The notes: generated by a model not told the origin, from the sequence alone. A DNA stretch of 20,739 nt from G020354085 sp964629975 (GCA_964629975.1 CAZVUN010000040.1:1-20739), one strand, 5' to 3'; positions 7,853 to 14,857 are shown, counted from the first letter of the stretch. Translations and numbers: made by a program.

Positions 7853-7881
7853 ACTATAGGCGATGGGGCAGGGAGCGACAA
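7853..7881 (-). promoter_or_regulatory. Sigma70 promoter of the peptidase gene, predicted leaderless
   Basis: On the minus strand TTGTCG (7881-7876) and TATAGT (7858-7853) are separated by exactly 17 bases. The -10 matches five of six consensus positions and the -35 four. Transcription would start around 7846, only two or three bases before ATG 7844. Confidence 0.5.
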
Positions 7882-7904
7882 TCCGCGCGCCGTGGTCCGG
7901 CAAA

Positions 7905-7918
7905 TTGATCGATGTCAA
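7905..7918. promoter_or_regulatory. FNR box
   Basis: TTGATCGATGTCAA matches the FNR consensus TTGAT-N4-ATCAA at nine of ten defined positions. Its centre (7911.5) is 41.5 bases upstream of a plausible start at about 7953 for the HIG1-like gene, the classic activating position. It is also about 65 bases upstream of the predicted peptidase start on the other strand. An FNR-type regulator gene lies 1.2 kb away. Confidence 0.6.
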
Positions 7919-7995
7919 GGCGCCGGCGCGCCGGGCGTGATTTGCTGCAATCGTTGTCGTGCATTGGCCGGGCGTCGAAGGGTAGGAGGTGAGGT

Positions 7996-8190
7996 ATGAC
8001 AGCTCTGTCGATAGTCATCGTGTTGGCGGCAATCGCCACGGCCGCGGTGCTGGTGACCGGGCTTGGCTCGATGGCGCATGGCGGGTCGTTCGATGACCGC
8101 CACAGCCATCAGTTCATGTTTGCCCGGGTCGCATTGCAGGGCGTAGTGCTGTTGCTGGTGATCGTTGCCCTGCTGATGTCGCTGCGCTGA
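7996..8190 (+). CDS. HIG1-domain (twin transmembrane) small membrane protein
   Basis: A 64-residue protein with two membrane helices (about 4-24 and 44-62) joined by a short polar loop rich in His and Asp (HGGSFDDRHSHQF, 28-40). The ARVALQGVVLLL segment (43-54) carries the R-x3-QG signature of HIG1 (hypoxia-induced gene 1) domains. In mitochondria such proteins (Rcf1/Higd1) associate with cytochrome oxidase; bacterial versions are poorly studied and may do likewise. A strong Shine-Dalgarno (GGAGGTGAGGT) directly precedes ATG 7996. An FNR box sits about 80 bases upstream, and a terminator follows, so it is probably a monocistronic, oxygen-regulated gene. Family assignment is good; the role in respiration is inference. 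Confidence 0.8.
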   Translation: MTALSIVIVLAAIATAAVLVTGLGSMAHGGSFDDRHSHQFMFARVALQGVVLLLVIVALLMSLR

Positions 8191-8205
8191 GGTCGTGGTG
8201 AGGGC

Positions 8206-8240
8206 GGCTCCGGGCGCTCGGCGCCCGGGGCCTTGTTGTT
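8206..8240 (+). terminator. Intrinsic terminator after the HIG1-like gene
   Basis: A 12-bp stem (8206-8217 with 8221-8232, one G-T pair) closes a three-base TCG loop and is followed by TTGTTGTT. It would end the HIG1-like transcript 15 bases after its stop and separate it from the thioredoxin gene. Confidence 0.7.
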
Positions 8241-8296
8241 GCCTCGCGCAATCCCGCCGTGCTAGCGTGCCGCGCCACTTCCACGCCGGCCGCGCC

Positions 8297-8656
8297 ATGA
8301 CGACCGCACTCATCTTCGACGTCAACGAGGAAACCTTCCAGGAAAAGGTTCTCGCCGCCTCGCACCAGCGCCCCATCCTGGTCGATTTCTGGGCCGAGTG
8401 GTGCCCGCCGTGCCACGCGCTCACCCCGGTCCTTGAGCGCGTGACCGCGTCGTACCACGGCGACGTGCTGCTCGCCAAGGTCGAGGCCGACGACAACATG
8501 AAGCTCGCCGGCCGCTACCAGCTGCGCGGCTTCCCCACGGTGATTCTGTTCTACCAGGGCGAGGAGCGCGGCCGCTTCAGCGGCGCCAGGCCCGAGCCGT
8601 TCGTGCGCGACTTCATCGAGGACGCACTGCCCGAGCACGAGCCACCGCTCGCCTGA
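8297..8656 (+). CDS. Thioredoxin-like protein with WCPPC active site
   Basis: A 119-residue single-domain thioredoxin fold without signal peptide, presumably cytoplasmic. VDFWAEWCPPCHALTP (29-44) holds the redox pair C36/C39; the dipeptide is Pro-Pro where classical thioredoxin has Gly-Pro, which usually alters redox potential and partner choice. The cis-proline motif is GFPTV (P80). The length is slightly above the usual 105-110 because of an acidic/proline tail. ATG 8297 is preferred: the 34 upstream in-frame residues are compositionally unlike the domain and overlap the terminator region. There is no good Shine-Dalgarno. It ends seven bases from the convergent secretin-like gene. It could reduce cytosolic disulfides in general or serve a specific partner. 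Confidence 0.88.
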   Translation: MTTALIFDVNEETFQEKVLAASHQRPILVDFWAEWCPPCHALTPVLERVTASYHGDVLLAKVEADDNMKLAGRYQLRGFPTVILFYQGEERGRFSGARPEPFVRDFIEDALPEHEPPLA

Positions 8657-8663
8657 AGCGCCC

Positions 8664-9539
8664 TCAGCGCTGTGCCTCGCTCGCCAACTCCACCTTCACC
8701 AGCAAGGTGTAACGCTCGCCGGTGTCGACTGCGGCGCTGTCGAGCACCGTGTTACTGATGGCGCCGGCCTGGCGCAGCACGCCTCCCAAGTCGGACCAGG
8801 TGCCGAGCTTGACGGTCGCGGCAGTGGCGACCTCGGTGAGGCGGGCGCGGTCGATATCGGGGTTGGCGAGCGAGTGCAGCGTGGGCGTGATCGCGAGCAC
8901 CGCCTCGTCGGCACGCACGCGCGCGACGACATCAAAGCCGGTGGTGACGTCTTGCAGCGTGGCCGCGTGCGCCTCGCGCAGGCGCTCGCCGGACAGGCTG
9001 AGGATGCGCTCGATGTGCGGCACGGACTGGCCGATGCGCACGTACGCATGGCTGCCTTCCCGGGTGCGCAGCACCTGCATGCGCTCCTGCGCGAGGTCCG
9101 TTGCGCTGCGTTGCGTGCGGTAGCGCACGCTGCCGTCGGTGTCGCTGCGCGTCACGTCCGGCGCGGGCGCCGGCACGGCGGGCGCGGTGGTGGTGAGGCG
9201 CGCGTTACCCGTGGTCGCCTGGGCCGCCAGTTGGCGCAGGCGCCGTTGCGCGTCGGCCTCCGGCACCTGCCATACGGTGATCACGAGGCCGCGGCCCGCG
9301 GTGTCCAGTTGCGCCACGATGCCCTCGATCTCGCGCAGCCGTGCCTCGGAGGCGCGCACCAGCAGGCGGTAATCGGTGGCGCTCGCCGCCTCGCCCGGAG
9401 CGAGCAGCGGTTGCAGGAGCGGCAGGATCTCCGCGGCCGGGCGCTGCTTGAGCTCGATGACGCGCAGCGCATCGGCACCCAGCGCGGTCATGGCGGCGAG
9501 CAGGCACGCCGCCCAGGCGAACGCGCGCCTACTCCACAT
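8664..9539 (-). CDS. Exported protein with secretin N-domain-like region
   Basis: A 291-residue protein with a signal peptide (MWSRRAFAWAACLLAAMTALGA, residues 1-22). Residues 24-90 (LRVIELKQRPAAEILPLL..., then a VIVQLD-like helix and VITVWQ strand) resemble the N0/N1 domains of type II and III secretion secretins and related proteins, in which a strand-helix pattern ends in D-x3-GRG-ITV. A Pro/Ala linker (117-130) follows, then a beta-rich part (138-222) with FDVVARV and VLAITPTL strands similar to a secretin core, but far too short for an outer-membrane pore. The ATG at 9539 lies inside the end of the upstream lipoprotein gene (11-base overlap), implying coupling. It probably acts in the periplasm; a role in envelope assembly is inference, and similarity to secretins is by eye only. 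Confidence 0.7.
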   Translation of the reverse strand: MWSRRAFAWAACLLAAMTALGADALRVIELKQRPAAEILPLLQPLLAPGEAASATDYRLLVRASEARLREIEGIVAQLDTAGRGLVITVWQVPEADAQRRLRQLAAQATTGNARLTTTAPAVPAPAPDVTRSDTDGSVRYRTQRSATDLAQERMQVLRTREGSHAYVRIGQSVPHIERILSLSGERLREAHAATLQDVTTGFDVVARVRADEAVLAITPTLHSLANPDIDRARLTEVATAATVKLGTWSDLGGVLRQAGAISNTVLDSAAVDTGERYTLLVKVELASEAQR

Positions 9540-9996
9540 CGAGGCGGCGCGCGCCGGCGAAGTTCCTGCGCCAGTACGGATCATTGAACGGCGCGACGTG
9601 CACGGTCTTGCCGCTCGCTGGGGCATGCACGAACTGCTCATCGCCGAGGTAGATGCCGACATGCGAGGCGTGCTTGCCCTCCTGGTGGAAGAACAGCAGA
9701 TCGCCACGCCGGATGCGATCGCTCGGCACGGGATAGGTGACGCGGCGCAGCCCGTCGGTGCCGTGCGGCAACTGGATGCCGGCGCGCGCGTAGCTGTACT
9801 GCACCAGCCCGCTGCAATCGAAGCCGCGCGGCGAGTTGCCGCCGAAGCGATACGGGCGGCCGACCTGGGCGAGCGCGACGTCGGCGGCGCGGTTGATCGC
9901 GGCCGGGGCTGGCGTATTGATCGGGGCGTGGCCGCAGGCGCCGAGCAGGGCGGCGAGCCACACGAGCACGGGCAGCAGCAGGGCAGTGCGGGTCAT
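9529..9996 (-). CDS. NlpC/P60-family lipoprotein, putative peptidoglycan endopeptidase
   Basis: A 155-residue protein beginning with a lipoprotein signal (hydrophobic 5-20, lipobox LLGAC, lipidated Cys21). The NlpC/P60 domain has its catalytic Cys61 in FDCSGLVQYSY, His112 in SHVGIYLG and a third polar residue His124 in FVHAP, the standard Cys-His-His set of enzymes that cut peptide cross-links or stems of peptidoglycan. Length is close to E. coli NlpC/Spr (Mep) proteins. ATG 9996 is chosen because it starts the lipoprotein signal; earlier in-frame sequence overlaps the upstream gene and is non-coding in character. It lies 14 bases after the upstream gene and overlaps the secretin-like gene, so the three form an envelope-related operon segment. 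Confidence 0.9.
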   Translation of the reverse strand: MTRTALLLPVLVWLAALLGACGHAPINTPAPAAINRAADVALAQVGRPYRFGGNSPRGFDCSGLVQYSYARAGIQLPHGTDGLRRVTYPVPSDRIRRGDLLFFHQEGKHASHVGIYLGDEQFVHAPASGKTVHVAPFNDPYWRRNFAGARRLDVE

Positions 9997-10010
9997 GGGC
10001 GGGGCGTCCG

Positions 10011-10529
10011 TCACAGTCCGGCCGTACGCAGACCTTCGACCGGCTCGCTGCCCTCCCACATCGCCTCGAAGCGCGTGGCGAGGTCGAGTGCCACGCGCCG
10101 CCCGGCGGGATCGATCACGCACGCGGGCCTGGCCGTGTCTTCCTGGTGCAGGTAGGCGCGCCGGTCGGTCACGAGGAACACCTCGCGCAGCCCGCGGTGC
10201 GCCTCGCCGACCTGGCGCAGATCGACGAAGTCGCTCAGGCGCCGGCACAGATCGATGACGCGTTCGTTGTCGTGCAGGGCCTGCGCGCCGTCCTCGACGA
10301 GGAAGCGCACGCGCCGGTGGCGGTGACCGGCCACGAAGTGGGCAAGTGCTGCGGTCAGCCGGCCGGTGTTGAACAGCCGTGCCTCGAGTTGTGGGGCGAA
10401 CACCATCACCTCGTGCTGCGCCGCCTCGGCCAGCAGCGCCAGGTGCTCGCGGATCAGTGCCGGGTCGGAGACGACCGCGCGGGCGGGGAGCGCGGTCGGG
10501 GCGTTGTTCGGGGTCGGCGCGTCGCTCAT
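10011..10529 (-). CDS. Uncharacterised protein, possibly DUF7931-like
   Basis: A 172-residue cytoplasmic protein with no signal peptide or membrane segment. After a disordered Pro/Ala/Asn start, residues 24-160 alternate helices and strands (LALLAEAAQHEVMVFAPQL, VRFLVED, REVFLVTDRRAYLHQ, ACVIDPAG). The pattern of a strand ending MVFAPQL, a helix, RFLVED and a late strand-turn VTDRRAYLH recalls one half of a phospholipase-D-like fold, but no HKD motif is present. I believe it resembles an uncharacterised gammaproteobacterial domain (DUF7931), from memory only. ATG 10529 is used; however it lacks a Shine-Dalgarno, while an in-frame TTG at 10550 has GGAGG six bases upstream, adding seven residues. 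It stands directly upstream of the NlpC lipoprotein gene. Confidence 0.7.
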   Translation of the reverse strand: MSDAPTPNNAPTALPARAVVSDPALIREHLALLAEAAQHEVMVFAPQLEARLFNTGRLTAALAHFVAGHRHRRVRFLVEDGAQALHDNERVIDLCRRLSDFVDLRQVGEAHRGLREVFLVTDRRAYLHQEDTARPACVIDPAGRRVALDLATRFEAMWEGSEPVEGLRTAGL

Positions 10530-10552
10530 GGCAAGCGGCAATCTCGGCAATC

Positions 10553-10623
10553 CCCGCCTCCGCGGCGGGCTCGTTACCTAACGAGTGTAGCCCAGCCGCT
10601 CGCGCCCACGGGATGGCCGTGGG
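10553..10623. other. Two hairpins between purB and the downstream gene
   Basis: CCCACGG/CCGTGGG (10605-10611 and 10617-10623, loop GATGG) lies just after the purB stop on the minus strand but has no following T run, so termination is doubtful. CCCGCC/GGCGGG (10553-10558 and 10564-10569) lies next to the start of the following gene and contains its possible GGAGG. Between them TACACT on the minus strand (10589-10584) could be a -10 box, but no matching -35 is visible. Confidence 0.35.
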
Positions 10624-10634
10624 GGGCGGCGGGG

Positions 10635-12047
10635 CTAGCGCGGCGGCCGGCCGATGGCGGCGGCTTGCTGCGCGGCGTTGCCGGTGTAGCTCGCGGGCGT
10701 GAGCGCGAGCAGGCGCTCCTTGGCCGCCTCGGGGATGGCCAGGCTGCGGATGAAGGCGTGCATGGCCTCGCGCGTGATGCCGGCCTTGCCGCGCGTGAGC
10801 TCTTTCAGCTTCTCGTAGGGCTGCGGCACGCCGTAGCGGCGCATCACGGTCTGCACGGCCTCCGCCAGCACCTCCCAGTTGGCGTCGAGATCCTCGGCGA
10901 GGCGCGCCGGGTTGACCTCGAGCTTGCCGATGCCGCGCAGGCAGGAATCGTAGGCGAGCAGGCTGTAGCCGAAGCCGCTGCCCAGGTTGCGCAGCACCGT
11001 GGAGTCGGTGAGGTCGCGTTGCAGGCGCGAGATCGGCAGTTTCTCGGCTAGGTGGTGGAACAGGGCATTGGCGAGCCCGAGGTTGCCTTCCGAGTTCTCG
11101 AAATCAATCGGGTTGACCTTGTGCGGCATGGTCGAGGAGCCGACCTCGCCCTCGACCACCTTCTGCCGGAAGTAGGCGGCCGAGATGTACGCCCACACGT
11201 CGCGGTTGAAGTCGATCAGCACGGTGTTGAAGCGCGCGAGTGCCTGCAGGAGCTCGGCGATGCAGTCGTGCGGCTCGATCTGAGTGGTGTACGGGTTCCA
11301 CCCGAGCCCGAGGCCCTCGACGAAGCCCTTCGCCACGGCCGGCCAGTCGACGTCCGGGTAGGCGATGAGGTGCGCGTTGTAGTTGCCGACCGCGCCGTTG
11401 ATCTTGCCGAGCAGCGCCACGTCCGCGACCTGGTCGCGCGCGCGGCGCAGGCGGTAGGCGCCATTGGCCATCTCCTTGCCGAGCGTGGTGGGCGAGGCCG
11501 GCTGCCCGTGGGTGCGCGCGAGCATCGGCTGGGTGGCGTAGCGGTGCGCGAGGTCCTCGATCGCACTGATCACCTGGTCCATGCGCGGCAGCAGCACCGC
11601 AGCGCGCGCCTGCTGCAGCATCAGGCCGTAGGCGAGGTTGTTGATGTCCTCCGAGGTGCAGGCGAAGTGGATGAACTCGCTCACGCGCGCGAGCTCGGCG
11701 TGGTCGCGGGTCTTTTCCTTGAGGAAGTACTCGATCGCCTTGACGTCGTGGTTGGTGGTGGCCTCGATCTCCTTGACGCGGCGCGCGTCGGCGATGCTGA
11801 AACCCTCGACGATGGCATCGAGCACCGCGCGCGCGCCGGCCGACAGCGGCGGGATCTCGGCGATCTGCGGATGGGCGGCGAGCGCCTGCAGCCAGCGCAC
11901 CTCGACCTCGACGCGCAGGCGGATCAGCCCGAATTCGCTGAAGTAGCGTCGCAGCGCGGCGGTTTTCTTCTCGTAGCGGCCGTCGAGCGGCGACAGCGCG
12001 GTGAGCGCATCGAGCGCCAGGGTGTCTTGCGTCGGGGTCTTGTGCAT
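10635..12047 (-). CDS. purB: Adenylosuccinate lyase
   Basis: A 470-residue enzyme closely resembling E. coli PurB (456 residues). It cleaves SAICAR to AICAR and adenylosuccinate to AMP, both releasing fumarate, in cytosolic purine synthesis. The fumarase/aspartase superfamily signature is intact as SSTMPHKVNPIDFENSEGN, with the catalytic flexible-loop Ser; other matching blocks are LSPLDGRYEKK near the start, TTNHDVKAIEYFLKEK, FIHFACTSEDINNLAYG, ARTHGQPASPTTLGKEMA and QIEPHD. ATG 12047 adds about 12 residues before the region that aligns with E. coli; no better in-frame ATG is present. It follows mnmA by 34 bases, and hflD, found between these genes in E. coli, is absent. Confidence 0.97.
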   Translation of the reverse strand: MHKTPTQDTLALDALTALSPLDGRYEKKTAALRRYFSEFGLIRLRVEVEVRWLQALAAHPQIAEIPPLSAGARAVLDAIVEGFSIADARRVKEIEATTNHDVKAIEYFLKEKTRDHAELARVSEFIHFACTSEDINNLAYGLMLQQARAAVLLPRMDQVISAIEDLAHRYATQPMLARTHGQPASPTTLGKEMANGAYRLRRARDQVADVALLGKINGAVGNYNAHLIAYPDVDWPAVAKGFVEGLGLGWNPYTTQIEPHDCIAELLQALARFNTVLIDFNRDVWAYISAAYFRQKVVEGEVGSSTMPHKVNPIDFENSEGNLGLANALFHHLAEKLPISRLQRDLTDSTVLRNLGSGFGYSLLAYDSCLRGIGKLEVNPARLAEDLDANWEVLAEAVQTVMRRYGVPQPYEKLKELTRGKAGITREAMHAFIRSLAIPEAAKERLLALTPASYTGNAAQQAAAIGRPPR

Positions 12048-12081
12048 GCGCGCTCGCCGGCAGAGGGGCCGCGCGATTCTA

Positions 12082-13179
12082 TCAAAAGGGCGCGCGCCCG
12101 GCGCGCGCCGGCGCGTGTGCGGGCAGCGCCTGCTCGATGACGGCGCCACCGACGCACTCCGGCCCGCGGTAGAGCACCACGCACTGGCCGGGCGTGATGG
12201 CGCGCTGCGGCTGATCGAAGCGCACGTGCAGACCGGCCTCGTGCGCCTCGACCGTGCATGCCTGCGGCGGCTGGCGGTAGCGATTCTTGGCCGTGAACCT
12301 CGCCGGCAACGGCGGCGCGGCGCCGATCCAGTGGGCCTGGCCGGCGATCAGCGCTGCGCTGTAGAGCGCCGGGTGCGCCTCGCCCTGCACCACGTACAGG
12401 ATGTTGCGCGCGAGGTCCTTGCCGACCACGTACCAGGCGTCGCCCGCACCACCGATGCCGAGGCCGTGCCGCTGGCCGATCGTGTAGTACATGACCCCGT
12501 CGTGCTCGCCCTTGTATTGGCCGTCGGGCGTGCGTATCTCGCCGCGCCGTGCCGGCAGGTAGCGCGCGAGAAACGCGTGAAAGTCGCGTTCGCCGATGAA
12601 GCAGATGCCGGTCGAGTCGCGCCGGTCGAAGTTCGGCAGGCCGGCCTCGCGTGCCAGGCGCCGCACCTCGGGTTTGGTCAGCTCGCCGAGCGGAAACAGC
12701 GTGTGCGCGAGTTCGCGCTGCCCGAGCAGGTACAGGAAATAGCTCTGGTCCTTGTCGAGATCACGCGCCTGCAGCAGCCGGTACTGGCCGGCGTGCCGGT
12801 CGAGGCGTGCGTAGTGGCCGGTGGCGATCCGGTCAGCGCCGAGCGTGAGCGCATAATCGAGAAAGGCCTTGAACTTGATCTCCTTGTTGCACAGCACGTC
12901 CGGGTTGGGTGTGCGGCCGGCGCGGTGCTCGGCGAGAAAGTAGCTGAATACCCGGTCCCAGTATTCGGAGGCGAAGTTGACGGTCTTGAGCGGGATGGCG
13001 AGCGTGTCGCACACCGCCTGCGCGGCCTTGAGGTCCTCGGCGGCGCTGCAGTGCGTGGCGGTGTCGTCCTCCTCCCAGTTCTTCATGAACACGCCGGTCA
13101 CCTCGTGCCCGGCGCGCGTGAGCAGCAGCGCAGCCACCGCCGAATCGACGCCACCGGAGATGCCGACCACCACCTTCAT
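12082..13179 (-). CDS. mnmA: tRNA-specific 2-thiouridylase MnmA
   Basis: A 365-residue enzyme, E. coli MnmA being 368. It adenylates U34 of tRNA for Lys, Glu and Gln and transfers sulfur from the TusE relay to make the 2-thio group. The PP-loop SGGVDS (8-13) binds ATP; the catalytic cysteines are C97 in NPDVLCNKEIKF and C193 in DSTGICFIGERDF. The TGHYAR and DKDQSYFLY blocks and the C-terminal beta-barrel with YRGPECVGGAVI are also typical. ATG 13179 is the start at the PP-loop, as in homologues; an earlier in-frame codon would add a non-homologous, Pro/Arg-rich stretch. The gene sits between the CNBD protein gene and purB in a co-directional cluster. Confidence 0.97.
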   Translation of the reverse strand: MKVVVGISGGVDSAVAALLLTRAGHEVTGVFMKNWEEDDTATHCSAAEDLKAAQAVCDTLAIPLKTVNFASEYWDRVFSYFLAEHRAGRTPNPDVLCNKEIKFKAFLDYALTLGADRIATGHYARLDRHAGQYRLLQARDLDKDQSYFLYLLGQRELAHTLFPLGELTKPEVRRLAREAGLPNFDRRDSTGICFIGERDFHAFLARYLPARRGEIRTPDGQYKGEHDGVMYYTIGQRHGLGIGGAGDAWYVVGKDLARNILYVVQGEAHPALYSAALIAGQAHWIGAAPPLPARFTAKNRYRQPPQACTVEAHEAGLHVRFDQPQRAITPGQCVVLYRGPECVGGAVIEQALPAHAPARAGRAPF

Positions 13180-13229
13180 GCGCACAGGCCCGCGCCCGCC
13201 CCGTGCCGGGCGCTGCGGCAGCGATGCCG

Positions 13230-13715
13230 TCAATAGCGACCGTGGGTCTTGAAGAAGTAGTTCTGCATCTCGACCATTTGCATGCTCAGGCGTCGCTGGA
13301 TCGCGTGCACCACGCGCATGATCGTGCGCATCGCCTTGTAGACCGCGCGCGGGTGGGTATCGATCAGGCTCTCGAACTTGTCGCGACCGATGCTGAACAC
13401 GCGGGTCGGGCCATTGGCGACGAGCGCCGCAAAGTGCGGCGCGTCATCCATGAAGGACAGCTCGCCGACGAAGTCCCCGGGGGTGAGCAGGTGCAGGGTG
13501 TTCCACTTGCCGCCTTCGCCCTTCTTCGCCACGGCGATCGCGCCGCTCACCACCACGTGCATGTTGCTGTCGCTCACGCCTTCGGGCAGCAGCACCTCGC
13601 CGTCCTTCAGGTCGCGCACCACGATGAGCTTGGCGAGCGCCTCGATCTCCGCGTCCGTCAGTTCGCGTCCGAGCGGCGAGTTGCGCAGGATGTCGGCGTT
13701 GCTTGGGGTAGCCAT
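13230..13715 (-). CDS. Stand-alone cyclic-nucleotide-binding-domain protein
   Basis: A 161-residue protein made of one Crp-type beta-roll and a C-terminal helix, with no helix-turn-helix. The phosphate-binding cassette is GDFVGELSFMDDAPHF (80-95): the Glu (E85) is present, but the Arg that grips the cyclic phosphate is replaced by His94, so cAMP or cGMP binding is uncertain. The end (about 126-155) is a long amphipathic, Met-rich helix that may dimerise or bind a partner. A Shine-Dalgarno (GGAG) lies seven bases before ATG 13715. It is inserted between nudJ and mnmA, which are adjacent in E. coli, with short gaps (44 and 50 bases), so it is probably co-transcribed. Role unknown; a protein-protein sensor is more likely than a transcription factor. 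Confidence 0.85.
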   Translation of the reverse strand: MATPSNADILRNSPLGRELTDAEIEALAKLIVVRDLKDGEVLLPEGVSDSNMHVVVSGAIAVAKKGEGGKWNTLHLLTPGDFVGELSFMDDAPHFAALVANGPTRVFSIGRDKFESLIDTHPRAVYKAMRTIMRVVHAIQRRLSMQMVEMQNYFFKTHGRY

Positions 13716-13759
13716 GGGATGTCTCCGGACAATTGAGGAATGCGTTGGGCCAGCGCCGG

Positions 13760-14209
13760 TCAGGGTGTCAGTTCCTTGAGCAGTCCCAGCGGATAGCGCT
13801 GCCCCGTGAGATAGTCGTCGAGGCAGCGTTCGATCAGCGGACTGCGGTGGCGGGCGCGTGCGGCGCGGATCTCCTCGGCGCTCAGCCACACGGTGCGCAC
13901 GATCTCGCGGTCGAGCGCCCGGCCGGTCTCCTCGCGCAGCGGGCGCGCCACGAAGGCAAAGCGCAGGTAGGTCAGGTCCTTGGCCGGATGCGGCCAGCGA
14001 TACACGCCGATGAGGGCCTCGGGCGCGACGTGCCAGGCGGTCTCCTCCAGGGTCTCGCGCACCACCGCGTCGAGCAGCGTCTCGCCCGCGTCCAGGTGAC
14101 CGGCCGGCTGGTTAAGCACGATCGCGCCGTCGGCTTGCTCCTCGACGAGCAGAAACCTGCCCGCGCGCTCGATGATCGCCGCCACCACCACGTTCGGTTT
14201 CCAGATCAT
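13760..14209 (-). CDS. nudJ: Nudix phosphatase NudJ
   Basis: A 149-residue protein aligning with E. coli NudJ (153), which hydrolyses HMP-PP/thiamine pyrophosphate and some nucleoside di- and triphosphates. The Nudix box starts at G37 (GHLDAGE, then R51-E52 and E55-E56), with all Mg-binding Glu residues; the usual Gly after EE-x is Ala58. Other shared blocks are the start MIWKP-VVVAAI, LNQPAGHL and the late RSPLIE...SGQRYPL-like segment (TGQRYPLGLL). The start ATG 14209 is set by alignment with NudJ. It lies 98 bases inside the end of the rluE frame. Position between rluE and mnmA (with the CNBD gene added) supports the identification. Confidence 0.93.
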   Translation of the reverse strand: MIWKPNVVVAAIIERAGRFLLVEEQADGAIVLNQPAGHLDAGETLLDAVVRETLEETAWHVAPEALIGVYRWPHPAKDLTYLRFAFVARPLREETGRALDREIVRTVWLSAEEIRAARARHRSPLIERCLDDYLTGQRYPLGLLKELTP

Positions 14210-14837
14210 GTGGCCATTGTACCAGCGCCGCATTTGCCTCGCGCCATGCGCCCGGCGCAAGTTCTGCAAGCCGGTACGGCCCGACGGCGACGCGCACCAG
14301 CCGCAGCGTCGGCAGCCCCACGGCCGCGGTCATGCGCCGCACCTGGCGGTTGCGGCCCTCGGTGATCGTCAGCTCGATCCAGGCGGTGGGAACGGTCTTG
14401 CGAACGCGTATCGGCGGCGTGCGTGGCCACAGCGGCGGTTCGGGGATGCGCCGCACCTTGGCGGGGCGGGTGAGACCATCGCGCAAGCCCACCCCGCGCC
14501 GCAGGCGTTCGAGCGCCGTGGCGTCGGGCGCGCCCTCCACCTGCACCCAATAGGTCTTGGGCAGCTTGAAGCGCGGATCGCCCAGGCGTTGCTGCAGCCT
14601 TCCGTCGTTGGTCAGCAGCAGCAGGCCCTCGCTGTCGCGGTCGAGGCGTCCGGCCGGGTAGACCCCCGTCATCGGCAGGTACGCCGCGAGCGTGCTGCGC
14701 CCGGCGCGGTCGGTGAACTGCGTGAGCACGTCGTACGGCTTGTTGAACAGGATCAGTCGTGCGGGCGCGCGGGCGCGCCCCGCGCGGCGGCTGCGCGCCA
14801 AGTCGGTGATGCTAGAATGCGCGGCGCGCCGAACCAT
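14112..14837 (-). CDS. rluE: 23S rRNA pseudouridine synthase RluE
   Basis: A 241-residue RsuA-family pseudouridine synthase closely matching E. coli RluE, which modifies U2457 of 23S rRNA. The catalytic Asp66 is in AGRLDRDSEGLLLL; LILFNKPYDVLTQFTD near the N-terminus, WPRTPPIRVRK and EGRNRQVRRMTAAVG are RluE-typical. There is no S4 domain, as in RluE. ATG 14837 is chosen because a possible -10 box (TACAAT, 14863-14858) would put the transcript start near 14851; in-frame ATGs at 14855 and 14879 are alternatives. The reading frame continues about 33 codons past the conserved GAWREA end, overlapping nudJ by 98 bases with a Gly/Arg-rich tail not seen in E. coli. Confidence 0.93.
   Translation of the reverse strand: MVRRAAHSSITDLARSRRAGRARAPARLILFNKPYDVLTQFTDRAGRSTLAAYLPMTGVYPAGRLDRDSEGLLLLTNDGRLQQRLGDPRFKLPKTYWVQVEGAPDATALERLRRGVGLRDGLTRPAKVRRIPEPPLWPRTPPIRVRKTVPTAWIELTITEGRNRQVRRMTAAVGLPTLRLVRVAVGPYRLAELAPGAWREANAALVQWPHDLETERGGGGDHRARGQVSARRGASRRRDRA
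14810..14818 (+). promoter_or_regulatory. Extended -10 promoter for icd
   Basis: TGC-TAGAAT (14810-14818) is an extended -10 element, five of six matches plus the upstream TG. Transcription would start near 14825, about 38 bases before ATG 14863, which is preceded by GGAG at 14849-14852. It lies within the 5' end of rluE, so the two divergent transcription units overlap here. Confidence 0.5.
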
Positions 14838-14857
14838 AACATGCAACCGGAGCATCC

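Noticed and set aside
8195..8296. Longer N-terminus for the thioredoxin-like protein
   Set aside because: The extra residues overlap a strong terminator and have Arg/Pro/Cys-rich composition unlike the conserved domain.
10605..10623. Hairpin after purB as a rho-independent terminator
   Set aside because: No T run follows on the minus strand, so only a structural element is noted.
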